Shown: positions 33,061 to 44,326, counted from the stretch's first letter. The stretch is DNA of 64,000 bases from Sciurus carolinensis (GCF_902686445.1 NC_062224.1:21059123-21123122), one strand, 5' to 3'. Notes: generated by a model not told the origin, from the sequence alone. Translations and numbers: made by a program.

Positions 33061-33438
33061 AATAAAAAACACATGTCCACACAGATTTTTATAACCAACA
33101 ATTATGAAAACTCTGACAATTTTACCATCCACATCTAAAAAAAAAAGCACTATTGTGTTTCATAAGTCCCAGAGACTGTTTATAACTATGAAGAGCTTTG
33201 TTTTTTTTTTTAAAGGAAACTTTAAAATACATTTGTAATCAGAACCAAATACACTTGAACGAGTCACAGGATGGGTCTCCTTCTAACCCAGTGTGAATTT
33301 CAGCACCTGACAATGACTTCATCTTCCTTAAGTGCCCCAAATCAGGACATTCTCCAGGAGGATAAATAAAGTATCTAAGTAAATACTTGGCTTTATTTCA
33401 AAATGAAGAGGAATGAGAACAATGTCTATAAATTTGGG
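33061..33438. other. Unassigned, A/T runs, no gene seen
   Basis: Contains an A run near 33136 and a T run near 33203. Nothing else is recognised. Confidence 0.35.
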
Positions 33439-33446
33439 TTTATTTG

Positions 33447-33659
33447 GTTAGTTTTTGTTTGTTTTGTTTTGTTTTGGGGACCAGGAACTGAACCCAAGGG
33501 TGCTTAACCACTGAGCCACATTCCAGGTCCTTTTTCATATTTTATTTTGAGACAGGGTCTCCTTAAATTGCGGAGGTTGGCTTTGAATTGGCAATCCTCT
33601 TTCTTCAGCTGCTTTCCAAGCCACTGGAATTTTAGGCATGTGCCACCTCACCTGGCTGA
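33447..33659 (-). mobile_element. B1-dID composite SINE, antisense
   Basis: From left: a T-rich tail, the ID unit complement ('ggaactgaacccaagggtgc', 'ccactgagccacattcc'), then the B1 complement ('ttttgagacagggtctcctt', 'gcatgtgccacctcacctgg'). Flanks 33439-33446 and 33660-33667 share 'tttatttg', a plausible target duplication. Confidence 0.9.
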
Positions 33660-33715
33660 TTTATTTGTTTTTTAAATCAAGAGGAATTTTGGTATTGTAA
33701 TATGTTCAAACACCA

Positions 33716-33733
33716 CCCCCCCGGCGGGGGGGG
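33716..33733. repeat. C-run/G-run inverted repeat
   Basis: Seven Cs, then GGC, then eight Gs form a perfect hairpin-like or G-quadruplex-like block in AT-rich surroundings. It could be an assembly or sequencing artefact. Confidence 0.8.
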
Positions 33734-33739
33734 CACGCG

Positions 33740-35000
33740 TTATCCAAACTTCAGTAAGTGAATCATGGTATTACGCTTAAGGCAATGGGCAATGAGTTAA
33801 AAAGTGGTTTTCAGGGAACAGAAATGAGTTTTCCCTCAGAAAAGAAAAGACTGCAACTGGGGAGAGAGGAATTGGGTACTCAGACTTGCCTGTGGCCTGT
33901 TGTTGATGTCTATTCCATTAGAATGACAAGACGGGGGACTTCCTGTAAACAGAGTCTCCAGTAAGCATGGGAAAGGGCTGGTGGTTGTTAAATAGTTAGT
34001 GGTTGACATCCCTGAATGTGACAACCCTGCCTCAAAGGATAACTCCTCCCACTCATGAGGAGCTCATTCACCAGTGCAAAGTCATCTTGAAACTGGGCTT
34101 AGGGAAGGCCAAGAGTACAAAATCTATGACATGGAAGGATCGGCAAAGGTTGAGATGTTCCTGTCAAAGCAGAAACCAAGTGTCACTTCTTAGGCAACCC
34201 ACACAGGACATTTTACAAAGCAGGCACAAGATGGACGGTTTGGCAAATACTCCAATAGCTCTGATTCTGCAGGTCCTGGCCAACTCATCTGTTGAGGAAG
34301 AATTGTGTTAATTAGTAGGAAATATGTGTGAAGAAAATGAGTTTCATACAGCAGATTTGGGTCTTCTGTGGGGCAGAGGAGAGACAGAACGCCACGGATA
34401 AAGTCTCGCCCTATGCCTGTCCTGACTTCCTTACTCTCTCTTACCCCTTTGTTGCAGATAACCCTGAGTGACCACTCATTCACTGCCCCCACTTAAAAAG
34501 ATTTATGGAGTTTCAGAAATATCCCATGTTTCATGTTCCATGCCTGGAATGCAGAAATGACTGTAGGACCTTGTTCTTGTCCTCAGGAATTCACCGTCCA
34601 CCCCAGGTTAACAGAAGAGGAGACTGCTCTGCTTGTGAGTAATTAAAAAGGCAGACATACTCTGATAGCAGCAGGAATGCAGCAGAGATTTCTTGGAGGA
34701 AAAATTCTATCCACACTCCTTTCTCTGAAAGGAGGAATAGGCCTTTCTCTGGTGGAGGAATAGGCCTCCCTGGGTCACAGCTGATGAGATACTAACTAGA
34801 TAGGTACCAAGATCTTGTCTTAAGAGATTTAGACGGGTAACCCAGTGTCTCAGGCACTGGAGATGAGATTCAAGGGGCCAAACAGTCAATGGGTCTGATA
34901 AGCTGGTGGTGGGTATTGACATCAGATCTGCCATTTTGCTGCCACCATTATTCTGCCCCCCCCCACCCCACACACACCAGTTTACAACCCAGCTCATCAG
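33740..35000. other. Unassigned, no gene seen
   Basis: Several ORFs of 60-102 codons on both strands, none recognised. A weak antisense L2-like piece lies near 34560-34620. A C-run followed by 'acccc' and a short CA stretch lies at about 34955-34977. Confidence 0.35.
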
Positions 35001-35040
35001 TCTGCAAACAGCCTAGCCAGTCATTAGTCCGCTCATCAGT
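34991..35040 (+). repeat. Start of a probable 40 bp tandem repeat running into the gap
   Basis: 'gctcatcagt' occurs at 34991-35000 and again at 35031-35040, which are the last bases before the N block. The 40 bp period and the internal 'cagtcattag' variants suggest a minisatellite that the assembly could not cross. Confidence 0.4.
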
Positions 35041-35540
35041 NNNNNNNNNNNNNNNNNNNNNNNNNNNNNNNNNNNNNNNNNNNNNNNNNNNNNNNNNNNN
35101 NNNNNNNNNNNNNNNNNNNNNNNNNNNNNNNNNNNNNNNNNNNNNNNNNNNNNNNNNNNNNNNNNNNNNNNNNNNNNNNNNNNNNNNNNNNNNNNNNNNN
35201 NNNNNNNNNNNNNNNNNNNNNNNNNNNNNNNNNNNNNNNNNNNNNNNNNNNNNNNNNNNNNNNNNNNNNNNNNNNNNNNNNNNNNNNNNNNNNNNNNNNN
35301 NNNNNNNNNNNNNNNNNNNNNNNNNNNNNNNNNNNNNNNNNNNNNNNNNNNNNNNNNNNNNNNNNNNNNNNNNNNNNNNNNNNNNNNNNNNNNNNNNNNN
35401 NNNNNNNNNNNNNNNNNNNNNNNNNNNNNNNNNNNNNNNNNNNNNNNNNNNNNNNNNNNNNNNNNNNNNNNNNNNNNNNNNNNNNNNNNNNNNNNNNNNN
35501 NNNNNNNNNNNNNNNNNNNNNNNNNNNNNNNNNNNNNNNN
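35041..35540. other. Assembly gap (500 N)
   Basis: Exactly 500 N bases. The round number suggests a fixed-length placeholder or size estimate. ORFs spanning the gap are meaningless. Confidence 0.99.
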
Positions 35541-35700
35541 AGAAATTTCAAAGAAGAGAAATGCTTGAATTGGGCTTTGAAGCATGAATAAGATCAAATC
35601 AATATAGACTTGAGAGGACAGGCAGAAGGAATGAGATGTAAAGCACCAAGGAGTGAGAAGCAAGTGACAGAGAGAGGCGCGCCGCCCCCTGTGGCTGCAG
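35541..35700 (-). mobile_element. L2-type LINE fragment, antisense
   Basis: 'ttgaattgggctttgaagcatgaata', 'gacaggcagaaggaatgaga' and 'gtaaagcaccaaggagtgag' fit the antisense L2-type pattern. The left end lies in the gap. Confidence 0.45.
35681..35695 (-). promoter_or_regulatory. Weak CTCF-like motif
   Basis: Minus strand 'gccacagggggcggc' shares the 'cagggggcg' core with the CTCF site but lacks one base of the consensus spacing. An AscI-type palindrome 'ggcgcgcc' (35677-35684) overlaps its edge. Confidence 0.2.
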
Positions 35701-35870
35701 CCTATGTTAAGGTGGCAATAGGGAAGCTGACTTCAGGGAGGGGACATGCATGGCAGGGCTGGAGGACAGACGGGATGGAGGACAGGGAAGACAGGGAGGC
35801 CGACTGCAGGAAAGGGGGAGCTTCTGCTCCTGGCTCTGCCTTCCATGTCATTTTCAGGCAGCCCAGGTGA

Positions 35871-36635
35871 CGGGCTCTCTTCCGACATATGAGTCACCAC
35901 CGGTCTTCTCTGCCCAGGCCTGAGCATGGCCGGACAAGGTGTGTGCTATTACTAACATGTTCCTCCCTAAACAAGTGTCAACAATTAGTAATGGATGAGG
36001 CCAGACCTGCTGTGTCACTGGCTGCCAGAAAGCCAGCTCCAGAGACACCATCAACCTGAATGCTTGGCCAGAGCTTCCTTCCCAGCTGTGCCTGCAGACA
36101 GTCTCCTGCCTCAGGAAACAGGACAACCACTCAGGAGGGACACATGAAGAGGAAAAGCAGAGGGGACAGATGGCAAGAGGCAGATCCACCTCCTCCCAGA
36201 CAGGGAGTAGCCATGCAAACCCAAGGTTTTCCTCAAACATTCCACGAGTCTCTCTCTATTTTTTAAAAATAACAGACACATTTACTTGTTTTTCCTCTAA
36301 GTGAAGGAATATCAGCAGGAAAGAGGAAAGAACAAAAACATGTCACTCAAGAGGAGAATGACTACATGTGCAGAATTAGGCTTATTTATAAGCAAAAAAA
36401 AAGGAGGTTCTCAAAAATGATGTCACTGGTGGGGTTCCAGAGAGATTTCTGAACAAAAACACCAAACATGAGACCATCAAGCTGCTGGAAGAACACATGT
36501 CTTAGCCTGAGACTATGTGGAATAACCTGTAAGCTGCAGTTAACAAGTAGTGGTGTAGTGGTTATTGGTATAGGATTTTTTGCACAAATACCCTGAGGGC
36601 GTTAAGCTGCTGCTGGTCCTCTTGACATTCCAATT
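35871..36635. other. Unassigned, no gene seen
   Basis: GC-richer than average up to about 36200. The 128-codon antisense ORF at 35854-36240 is not recognisable. No CpG-island-like density of CG is evident. Confidence 0.4.
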
Positions 36636-36639
36636 TTGC

Positions 36640-36757
36640 ATCCTTTGATCCAGCACGTATTTACCGAATGCCTACTGTGTGCCATGAACTATTCTAAATA
36701 CTCAGGCAACAGCAGAGAACAGCTGGAGTTTATAACCCAGTGATGTACATTCATTCA
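36640..36757 (-). mobile_element. L2 LINE fragment, antisense
   Basis: 'cagcacgtatttaccgaatgcctactgtgtgccatgaac' is the antisense L2 3' motif ('attgagcgcctactatgtgccaggcac'). Confidence 0.65.
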
Positions 36758-36770
36758 AACATTCACACCT

Positions 36771-36870
36771 GGGCTGGCTGGGGGTGTAGCTCAGTGGTAT
36801 AGCATTTGCCTTATGTGCATGAGACCCTGGGTTCAATTCTCCAGCACTGCAAATATAAACAAATAAAATG
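36771..36870 (+). mobile_element. ID SINE with target duplication
   Basis: 'gtgtagctcagtggtatagc' and 'ccctgggttcaattctccagc' give both boxes, and an A-rich tail follows. Flanks 36758-36770 and 36871-36883 are 13 bp copies with one mismatch ('aaca' then 't' or 'a' then 'tcacacct'). Confidence 0.9.
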
Positions 36871-36883
36871 AACAATCACACCT

Positions 36884-37405
36884 TATACTCAATTTCTCAG
36901 CCCAAAGAGACAGGGATGAAAGAAAAGAGGAATGGACAGACCTAGGTTCCAGACGGAGCAGTACCTTGGGTGTTTGAAGGTCACTGACTATGGGGATGTC
37001 TGGTGGACAAGGGATATTTGTAGATTGGAGAGCGGAGAAGAAAGACGTTGTTGGAAAAATCTGAATAAAAACTTGATTTTACCATATTTTTGAGACTAAC
37101 CTTAACTGCCACCAGAACTTGGAAAACACCTAGCTGTTTTGGCCGTCCTGTCCAAAGGAAAAGTCACCCAAAGCTTGTAGAGCGCCAGAGCTTTTTTTTC
37201 TCTCCTCTCCCTTTCTCTTTTCTCCTCTCCTCTGCGCTCCCCTCCTCTCGCAAATTGGAAATGAGCAAGGAAGACCAGGATCAACCAGACAGTGAAAACA
37301 AAGAGAGGCAAAGAGAGCCACTTTAGGCGGGAGGGTTTTACAATGCCAATTGCTGCTCTAGCTTCTCCAGAGGCCAGGTATGGAGGACGCAAAAGAGACA
37401 GAAGG
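36884..37405. other. Unassigned; pyrimidine-rich tract near 37190-37250
   Basis: A CT-rich run (37194-37247) separates purine-rich flanks. ORFs of 63-115 codons here derive from low complexity. No gene seen. Confidence 0.4.
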
Positions 37406-37407
37406 GA

Positions 37408-37408
<1 letters not shown>

Positions 37409-37440
<32 letters not shown>
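37409..37440 (+). repeat. (CA)n microsatellite
   Basis: About 16 uninterrupted CA units. Confidence 0.95.
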
Positions 37441-37443
<3 letters not shown>

Positions 37444-37889
37444 GGACATGGACAGGCAGGGGAAGAGGCACAGGATTTGCTTTTAGTGCTGCCCGTGGGA
37501 TAGGTTTAGTTCCCTCACCTGGATGTGTCTGGCAGCCACCAACCACACCTGCAAACAAGGCCCCATCTCAGTGATCAGGCCCTTGTCACAGGTGTCTGGC
37601 ACCTTGACTTTCCCATGGAGACTGGTTGCCATGGAGCATGAAAACAGAGGATGTCTGGAGGTGGCTGTCCACATAATACTGACATTCTTATGCTAAAAGT
37701 TTTTGCATCTGGGCAAATAGTCTACCAAGGGACTTCAGAGACTTTCTCTTCTCATCTAAAGAAATATGAGGCGTTTATACCACATCTCACCCCACGCACT
37801 GCTAGGCTGGGGTCTACCTTGCTAACAGTGGATTACATACCATTCAGTTTAGATTCCACCTCCCAAGTTTTATGAAGTCAAGTGGCAAA
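37441..37889. other. Unassigned, no gene seen
   Basis: Includes an X-box half 'gttgccatgg' at 37625-37634. ORFs of 63-74 codons are unremarkable. Confidence 0.35.
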
Positions 37890-37894
37890 AATTG

Positions 37895-38090
37895 GAACAG
37901 GGGCACACAACTGTAATCCTAGCAACTTCTGGAACTGAGGCAGGAGGATTTCAAATTTGAGGCCAGCCTCAGCAACTTAGTGAGGCCCTGTCTCAAAATA
38001 AAAACTGAAGAGAGGACTGGGGATATAGCTCAGTGGGATAAAGCACCCCTGGGTTCTACTCCCAGTGCCCCCACAAACAACAAAAAAGTT
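37895..38090 (+). mobile_element. B1-dID composite SINE
   Basis: B1 unit ('cacacaactgtaatcctagc', 'actgaggcaggaggatttca', 'ggccctgtctcaaaataaa') followed by the ID unit ('atatagctcagtgggataaa', 'cacccctgggttctactccc') and an A-rich tail. Confidence 0.9.
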
Positions 38091-39235
38091 GAAACTGTTC
38101 CTTCTGGGGAAGTGGCATTGCATTTGTTTTTTTGTTTTTTTTTTTTTTGTCAAATACTGTGATTTTATTATGATTTATTGGCTACCCATTCTCAAGCATC
38201 TCAAGGAACTTGTAACATGTTTCTGGGAAAGCTGTTTTCTCTGCCTGAGAAATTCTCATTAAATGACCCTAGTTTTTGCACATTACATCTAAACATATTT
38301 AGTGAAGAAATACCAGGAAAACATCAACCTGTTCATTCCTATTCACTGCTGTTTTTCCCAAAGTTCAATTTCAAGTCAATTTTGAATGTGAGTTCCGTTT
38401 TCTACAGAGTCCTTGTTAGCATTAGGTGGTACAGAGTTATCATTTGAGAGGAATGATGCTTTGTGGGTTTTTCTTGTGTTCTTTCAGAGGGAGAGGTGTT
38501 ATGGTTCTTTCCTACAATTGGTCGGGCATATGAGACTTCCAATGCTTTGGCTATTTGTTTTGGATTTCTTCAGCTTTGGATTTTTGGTGCAGTGTGTATG
38601 TGTACATGGGAAACACGTGGAGACGTGGGTAACGTACTTTTTTCCATTCATTTGTGTTTAAGGCTTTTGCATATTATTTTTTCTCACTAGACTTTACTTG
38701 TGGAGAATGAGAAGTGTGTTTTCTGCTCATGATCTATTTGAGAAATTAAAGCAGTCTGGACTGATTTCTAGTTGAGGTATTCTTTGGCTCCTTAGTGGAG
38801 CTGTATTATGAGAATGGAGACCCACATTCCTCATCTGGAGCCTGTTCCAGCCCAGCCAAATTACCCAGGAGACTGGCACCTGGTCTGTTTGCACAAAACA
38901 TTTTTAGACTCTGAGTCACCTTTAGGTTCTCCTCTGGTAGGATTAAACTCCATAGCATCCTATTACCTTGGCTTCCTTGTACAGACAGGTCTGCTGTGCA
39001 AGTTCCCAGGCACCCCACCTTCAAGGAAGGAGAAAAGCCCAGGCAGATGAAAGGGCTGCATATATTAGACTCCCACTCACCTAGGACAACCAGGTATTGA
39101 TAACAGGGTTTATCACCTCCCGCCCTACAAAACTCATACAAGGCTGCTCCAGGCAAAGTGGTGAAACAGGTCCAGTTCATCTGGGATTTTTTCAGTCTTG
39201 TCCCTAAGTCAACACTGACTAGTATATCCTCCTAT
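38091..39235. other. Unassigned, T-rich, no gene seen
   Basis: A long T run at about 38128-38150 and general T-richness to 38700. ORFs of 65-124 codons were inspected and none is recognisable. Confidence 0.4.
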
Positions 39236-39239
39236 TCCC

Positions 39240-39400
39240 ACCAGACTGTAGTTTCATGCAACAAGTGTTTCTTGGCATTTATTGTTCCTGGTAGTGTGTG
39301 CTCCCAACACTGGTCTAAGGCTCTGGAGATAGAGCAGAGAGGGAAACAGATCCCTCCTCTCATGAAGAGGTGGAAAGCTGCCAGTGGTTATCTGCAATAT
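39240..39400 (-). mobile_element. L2 LINE fragment, antisense
   Basis: 'caacaagtgtttcttggcattta', 'ggtctaaggctctggagatagagcag' and 'ccctcctctcatgaag' follow antisense L2 order. Confidence 0.6.
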
Positions 39401-39985
39401 AAATTTTTCTTTATGCTACGTACAGGTCTGCTATACATAGTATAAAACTATACTGAGAAAGCAAGACAAAAATGAATATTAATCAGTGTCCTTGTAAATA
39501 GAAATTTAAGGTAAAAAGGGGAATATCAAAATCTGAAGCAGGGACTGGCGGGGAGAGTGGGCTCTGCCTGGTTTCCTGGAGTATTTGGTTTGTATATGAG
39601 TCTCAGAGGATCTCTCCAGGTCTCCATCGACCTTTGAATCTTGGTTCTCTTTCCTGTTGGCTACCTTCTAAGTCATGAATCAGCTCCCTCATTTCTAATC
39701 AGCATGGAGTTGGGCCAAAGGTAAGAGCCAATCTCTGCTTTATTTGATAAAGGAAAAGAAGAGGATAGAAAGGTGAAAATAGCCATAAGGTATTTCTGAA
39801 TGAGAAGGGAAATAATTAACCAGTTGGCGCTGGGTGTGAATTACTTCAACCCAAGTGGCATGCATTAGAGGATTCCTGGCTTCCTGCCAGACCTACTCTT
39901 AGGGCTTGGCATGACTGAGGCTAACATATGCAAGAGAGATTTGTGGACCTAACTTCAGGTTGGAAAGAGACAGGCACTGTTTTAG
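39401..39985. other. Unassigned, no gene seen
   Basis: No repeat or gene evidence. Confidence 0.4.
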
Positions 39986-39988
39986 CAT

Positions 39989-40014
39989 GAGTGTGTGTGT
40001 GTGTGTGTGTGTGT
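39989..40014 (+). repeat. (GT)n microsatellite
   Basis: About 12 GT units directly before the T-rich tail of an antisense ID element. Confidence 0.9.
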
Positions 40015-40017
40015 GAT

Positions 40018-40110
40018 TTTTTTTTTCCCTTTACCATGCTGGGAATTGAACCCCTGGCCTTGCATATGCTAGGCAAGGGCTCTATCACTGAGCTACATCT
40101 GCAGCACTAT
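40018..40110 (-). mobile_element. ID SINE, antisense
   Basis: T tail, then 'ggaattgaacccctggcctt' and 'ctatcactgagctacatctgcagc', the complement of the B and A boxes. Both flanks are GT/TATG rich, so a target duplication cannot be separated from the microsatellite. Confidence 0.85.
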
Positions 40111-40586
40111 GTGCGTGTGCATATGTATATGCCAGGAGGAGATGTTTGCGTCATCAGATTTCTGCTGATCTGAAATAATGCCTAACTTCACATTCTCCAG
40201 GATTCAGTGAGTAGGGTCACTCAAAGACACAGTAGGGTGTTTCCTGGACAGGAATGCATGTCAGGACAGGAGGAGAGGAGATTCTAAAACTTAGCCACCA
40301 GCACTGTCCTGAGGCAGCAACTTTTTTGTGTGTGCTCGGCTGCTAAAAGTTAAGACCATTTCATTGTCCCACAGAAGGATTAACATAAGAGTTATAATTT
40401 TGATACAGTAGACTTAGCAGCAGCATCCTGGTATTGATTTTCCCGAATCTAGAAGTCTAGATTCATTATGTAGCCACCGTATTTGTTCACTTTATTGTGT
40501 CCAAAAAGGGTCACCAAGATAAACCTGGTGTTCTTAATCTTCCCAGAGTTTTAAGGCAAGAACCGAAAAGCAATTTAAGGGCATTG

Positions 40587-40632
40587 TGGTGTGGTGTGTG
40601 TGTGTGTGTGTGTGTGTGTCTGTATGTGTGTG
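40587..40632 (+). repeat. (GT)n microsatellite
   Basis: About 15 GT units with 'tctgtatg' interruption on the right. Confidence 0.9.
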
Positions 40633-41530
40633 CATGCTTGAACACTAATTTGGATCATAGGTGCAGAGGGTTGAACTACTTATCTATCTGTTTCTGACAG
40701 AGTATTAGCTTTGAACTTTACAAGCCTTGACTGTTTTTTCAAGTCAAAACTTCTTATAAGTCAACACTTTACCCCCATACCCCTCCCCTTCCCCAAGCAG
40801 ACATTCTGGTGAGTTTAGTCTGTATCTTTGTGGAAGTACATGATTTTACAAAAGTGTGCATTGCTTTGGATGAATGTATTTTAAGTTTATGTAAATATTT
40901 ATTATATATCTCATTTTGTCTTTACTTTTTTATCAAATACTATTAATTATGGTACTTAAGTTTTTGGAGAATTTATTGCCAAGTAAAATATGTCTTCCTG
41001 AGCTTAGAAAAGTGCTCCTTGACACTAATCTTTTTTCTTTTTTTAGTTCAATAATCTTTTATTTGGAGAAAAAAAGAGTCATCTCCAGAAAAAGATTTTA
41101 TAATAAAAATTTATGTATAGAAAGACATGGGGAACACCCTACTTTTTAACTCTTTGTTTTTCCTTGTCGAGCAAATGATGTGAGAAAAAAAGGATTAAGA
41201 ATTTGGAAGGTTTTAGTCATTACAGGAATCATCAAAATAATTTGACAGAATTTTTTGGATCCTCTCATGAAATTAATACATTATTTGATGTATTCCACAC
41301 ATTTATAGTATCCAGTTTTCACCATATTAATAAGAGAAAAAATTCACACAAGAGCACAATCAACACAAACATAATGGATGACACTTTGCCATTACTTGGA
41401 TAGTTGAGTTGATGATTCACTCATGTTATTTGCACAGAAAATGTATCATTCAAATCAAAGCTCTTTACAATTAGATGTTTACAATTAGCCCAACTACAAT
41501 TTGAAATTACAAATCCCTTTTTTAATTAGC
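40633..41530. other. Unassigned AT-rich region, no gene seen
   Basis: AT-rich with short ORFs (66-77 codons). A C-rich block lies near 40770-40795. Nothing named. Confidence 0.4.
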
Positions 41531-41532
41531 AC

Positions 41533-41573
41533 AATGATAAGCTTTATTTAGTGAAATGATAAGCTTTATTTAG
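41533..41573 (+). repeat. Tandem duplication, 22 bp period
   Basis: 'aatgataagctttatttag' occurs at 41533-41551 and 41555-41573, identical over 19 bp. Confidence 0.9.
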
Positions 41574-41924
41574 ATTTCACCAGTTTTCCTCTTAGTCTGT
41601 TTTAAATCCAGGATAAGTCCACAAACCCACATTGTACTTGACAGTAATCTTGATCTGAAAAGAGTGAGACCAGTCCTTCTCCAGGTATGATTAGTCATCT
41701 TCGGGTGCCCCATATGTGCTGATTCCAGAACCCACGTGGCTTATTTCCATAATGGCCATTCTTGACAACCATCGTAGCTGCAGGGTGCCTGCTTCAGCAA
41801 GAGCAGGTCCTGGGTGTGATATTTGAGGTGACAGAGTTTGTCATTGCACCATTAATACATAGAACAAATACTGACATCCCAGTGCTACCACAAGGGCCAT
41901 TAGCCACTTGGGATATAAGTCACT

Positions 41925-41973
41925 TCCTTTAGCATTAACATTTGCATTAGTAAGTCCTTTAGCATTAACATTT
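41925..41973 (+). repeat. Tandem duplication, 30 bp period
   Basis: 'tcctttagcattaacattt' occurs at 41925-41943 and 41955-41973, identical over 19 bp. Confidence 0.9.
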
Positions 41974-42000
41974 CACTAAGTCTTGCAACCCTGTGTTCTT

Positions 42001-42097
42001 TTTTTTTTTTTTTTTTTTTTTTGGTGCTGGTGATTGAACCCAGGGCCTTGTGCTTGCAAGGCAAGCACTCTACCAACTGAGCTATCTCCCCAACCCC
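42001..42097 (-). mobile_element. Young ID SINE, antisense, with 12 bp target duplication
   Basis: A long T run (A tail complement) is followed by 'ggtgattgaacccagggcct' and 'accaactgagctatctcccc'. 'ccctgtgttctt' flanks it at 41989-42000 and 42098-42109. The C run at the right junction makes the boundary ambiguous by a few bases. Confidence 0.9.
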
Positions 42098-42109
42098 CCC
42101 TGTGTTCTT

Positions 42110-42550
42110 AATAGGCTTTTAGTCCTTCCACAAAGTGACCTCTGGCTTTCCCTGTATTCTCCCTCTAAACAACCCTCTCAGATCATCTGAACTTCTTACC
42201 TACTTACAATGATGTAATACCAATGTGCACCTTTCTAGCCCAAGACTAACAGTTTTATGGTTCTCTTTATGGAACTAATCCTTAACAATAGCTGATGAAG
42301 TCTATCTTTTCAAGGCCCTCTTAAATCCCTAGTTTCTCCCCAAATTCATCTTCCCCAGCTCGCTTGAAGGGTTACTAGCTTCTCAGTCATCATAACTACA
42401 CTGCACTGAAGTTTTCTTGTATGTGTTTTTCCTTCTCTTTGAACTGAGACCTCCTAGAGTACTAGGCGATATTGCCATCTCTGTAAGGCCTGTAGTTCAT
42501 GACACACACCTGCTTCACCAATGCCCTTCTCTTTGCTGAATACAGACTTT
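42110..42550 (+). other. Unassigned, perhaps old L2
   Basis: Pyrimidine-rich stretches such as 'aaggccctcttaaatcccta' and 'gagacctcctagagtactag' recall L2 sense sequence, but the match is too loose to call. No gene seen. Confidence 0.3.
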
Positions 42551-42554
42551 GATT

Positions 42555-42740
42555 TCCAACAGACCCAGATTCAAAATCTGACTCTGTCTCTCACTATGAG
42601 GGTGAACTCCGGCCATGCGACGACCTTGCTAAGCCTTAGTCCCTTCAGCTGTAAAGTGACGATAACAGTATTTACGCTCAAGGAGTCTAAAGATGGCACC
42701 AGGGTTATAGTCAACACCCTCTGAGACCCTTATTGTGATG
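42555..42740 (+). mobile_element. MIR SINE
   Basis: 'cagattcaaaatctgactct', 'cgaccttgctaagccttagt' and 'gctgtaaagtgacgataaca' match the MIR core in sense. Confidence 0.7.
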
Positions 42741-43330
42741 ATGATGGATGATGATGAAATGATAATGATACATCTTCCTCACCAACGTCTATGTAAAAGC
42801 AATATAATAAATTGACACCAGCAGAAAACAACTATCCCATAGAACATCAGAGTCTTCTTCACACCTGAAATGCCAGAGTTGCTTCAGTTGGTGGCCTGAA
42901 TTCCCCTAAAGAAAACTTAGATAGCAGATGGCACTGCAAGAATAGACAGATGAATCATAATATTTGAGATAACATCAATGAAAGGGAAAGGGAGAGCAAC
43001 TGAGGATACAAAAAAAAGAGCTCCCTCATATCCTTTTATCAGCCACTCAAAAGAAATATAGAGTTCCAAATTAAAAAAAAAAAAAAAAAAAAAGACTTTT
43101 TTTCCCTGTAGATTTCTCTGTTAAATTGATGACATTCTATTTCAGGTCAATGCTAGAGAGTCATCATAAGGAAAGTCTCTTTTTTGCCAATTTCTTTGCT
43201 CCCTGAATTCAGGGGAGAGCTTCATGCCTTTGGACAGAGGTCATACTACGTGGGAGCAGTTCAAGCACCATTTTGATGTGCAGGACTTTCAGAGAACATC
43301 CGGTTAAGCTTGACCAAGAAAGGTAATAAG
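42741..43330. other. Unassigned; ATG/GAT repeat and A run
   Basis: A short GAT-rich repeat (about 42735-42770) and a 24 bp A run at about 43071-43094. No gene evidence. Confidence 0.4.
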
Positions 43331-43336
43331 ATTTTT

Positions 43337-43535
43337 AAAATTTTTTCTGGTATTGGGGATTGAACTCGGGGGCAGTCAACACTGAGCCACATCCCTGGCC
43401 CTACTTTGTACTTTATTTAGAAACAGGGTCTCACTGAGCTGCTTAGCACCTCGCCATTGCTGAATCTGACTTTGAACCTCAGGATCCTCCTACCTCAGCC
43501 TCTCAAGCCACTGGGCTACAGGTGTGCCCGGCCCG
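43337..43535 (-). mobile_element. B1-dID composite SINE, antisense
   Basis: ID complement ('ggggattgaactcggggg', 'actgagccacatccctggcc') then B1 complement ('agaaacagggtctcactgag', 'cctcctacctcagcctctca', 'ggctacaggtgtgcccggc'). Confidence 0.9.
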
Positions 43536-43724
43536 CAACTACTACATTGTATTTCTTCTCTTTATACAATTTTGGCACACAAGCAAAATCTATTGTAAAT
43601 AAACATGAAACTTGGCATTTGAATTGAAAAAGAGGTCACAAAGGTGCAAGGAAAGGAGTGAGAAACAAGAGCTGCCACTCACTGGGGATTTTAATAAGGG
43701 AGAATGGTGGCACCACAGCAGGAT

Positions 43725-43950
43725 ATTGTAATAGAAAGACCACGGAACGTGGAAACCAAAGGATCCAGATGTGAGTTCTGGTTCCTTCCCTTGCTAATCA
43801 GGATATGAAGATCTTTACTCATCTCTCAGAACCTCTGTTCCTCATCTCTGAAATGGGAAAGGGAAGCAATGCGAATAAATGAGGTGAGAAACAAGGAAGT
43901 ACTTTGTAAATATAGAAACAGCTGTTCATTTTAAAACAATTATTACCAAC
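43725..43950 (+). mobile_element. MIR SINE
   Basis: 'gagttctggttccttccctt', 'ctcagaacctctgttcctca' and 'tctctgaaatgggaaaggga' are MIR core landmarks in sense. Confidence 0.65.
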
Positions 43951-44139
43951 CCTCCAACAAGCCATGCATTATATTGCAATTCTGAAAAAAGTTACATTAA
44001 ATGGTTACTATGTACTCAGCTTAGAGCTGCACATCAAGTAGTGAAGTAATAAAGAATCAGAATGAAAAACACTGATGTCAGGAGGAGGGTACCACTGGAA
44101 TAAGAAAGGAGATGAGATCAAGAAGGATATATGGGGGCT

Positions 44140-44265
44140 TCAAAGATATTGGTAAAGTTTAATTTCTTATGGTAGGCAGTGCGTACGCAAGTACTTTTAT
44201 TATGATTTGTACTTTTTGTGTGTCTTAAATATTTCATTACAATTTTTTAAATCTGTGCTGTGAAT
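44140..44265 (+). mobile_element. Old L1 3' end fragment
   Basis: 'ggggcttcaaagatattggtaaagtttaatttctt' and 'cttaaatatttcattacaat' match an L1MC/ME 3' terminus. Confidence 0.5.
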
Positions 44266-44326
44266 AAAGGTTTATGGGCAGGATGCTCATTGAAGGGTCA
44301 TTTGCATCAGTCAAATATTTTAAACT

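Noticed and set aside
34889..35663. Long ORFs of 171-232 codons
   Set aside because: They span the N gap, and nearly all residues are unknown.
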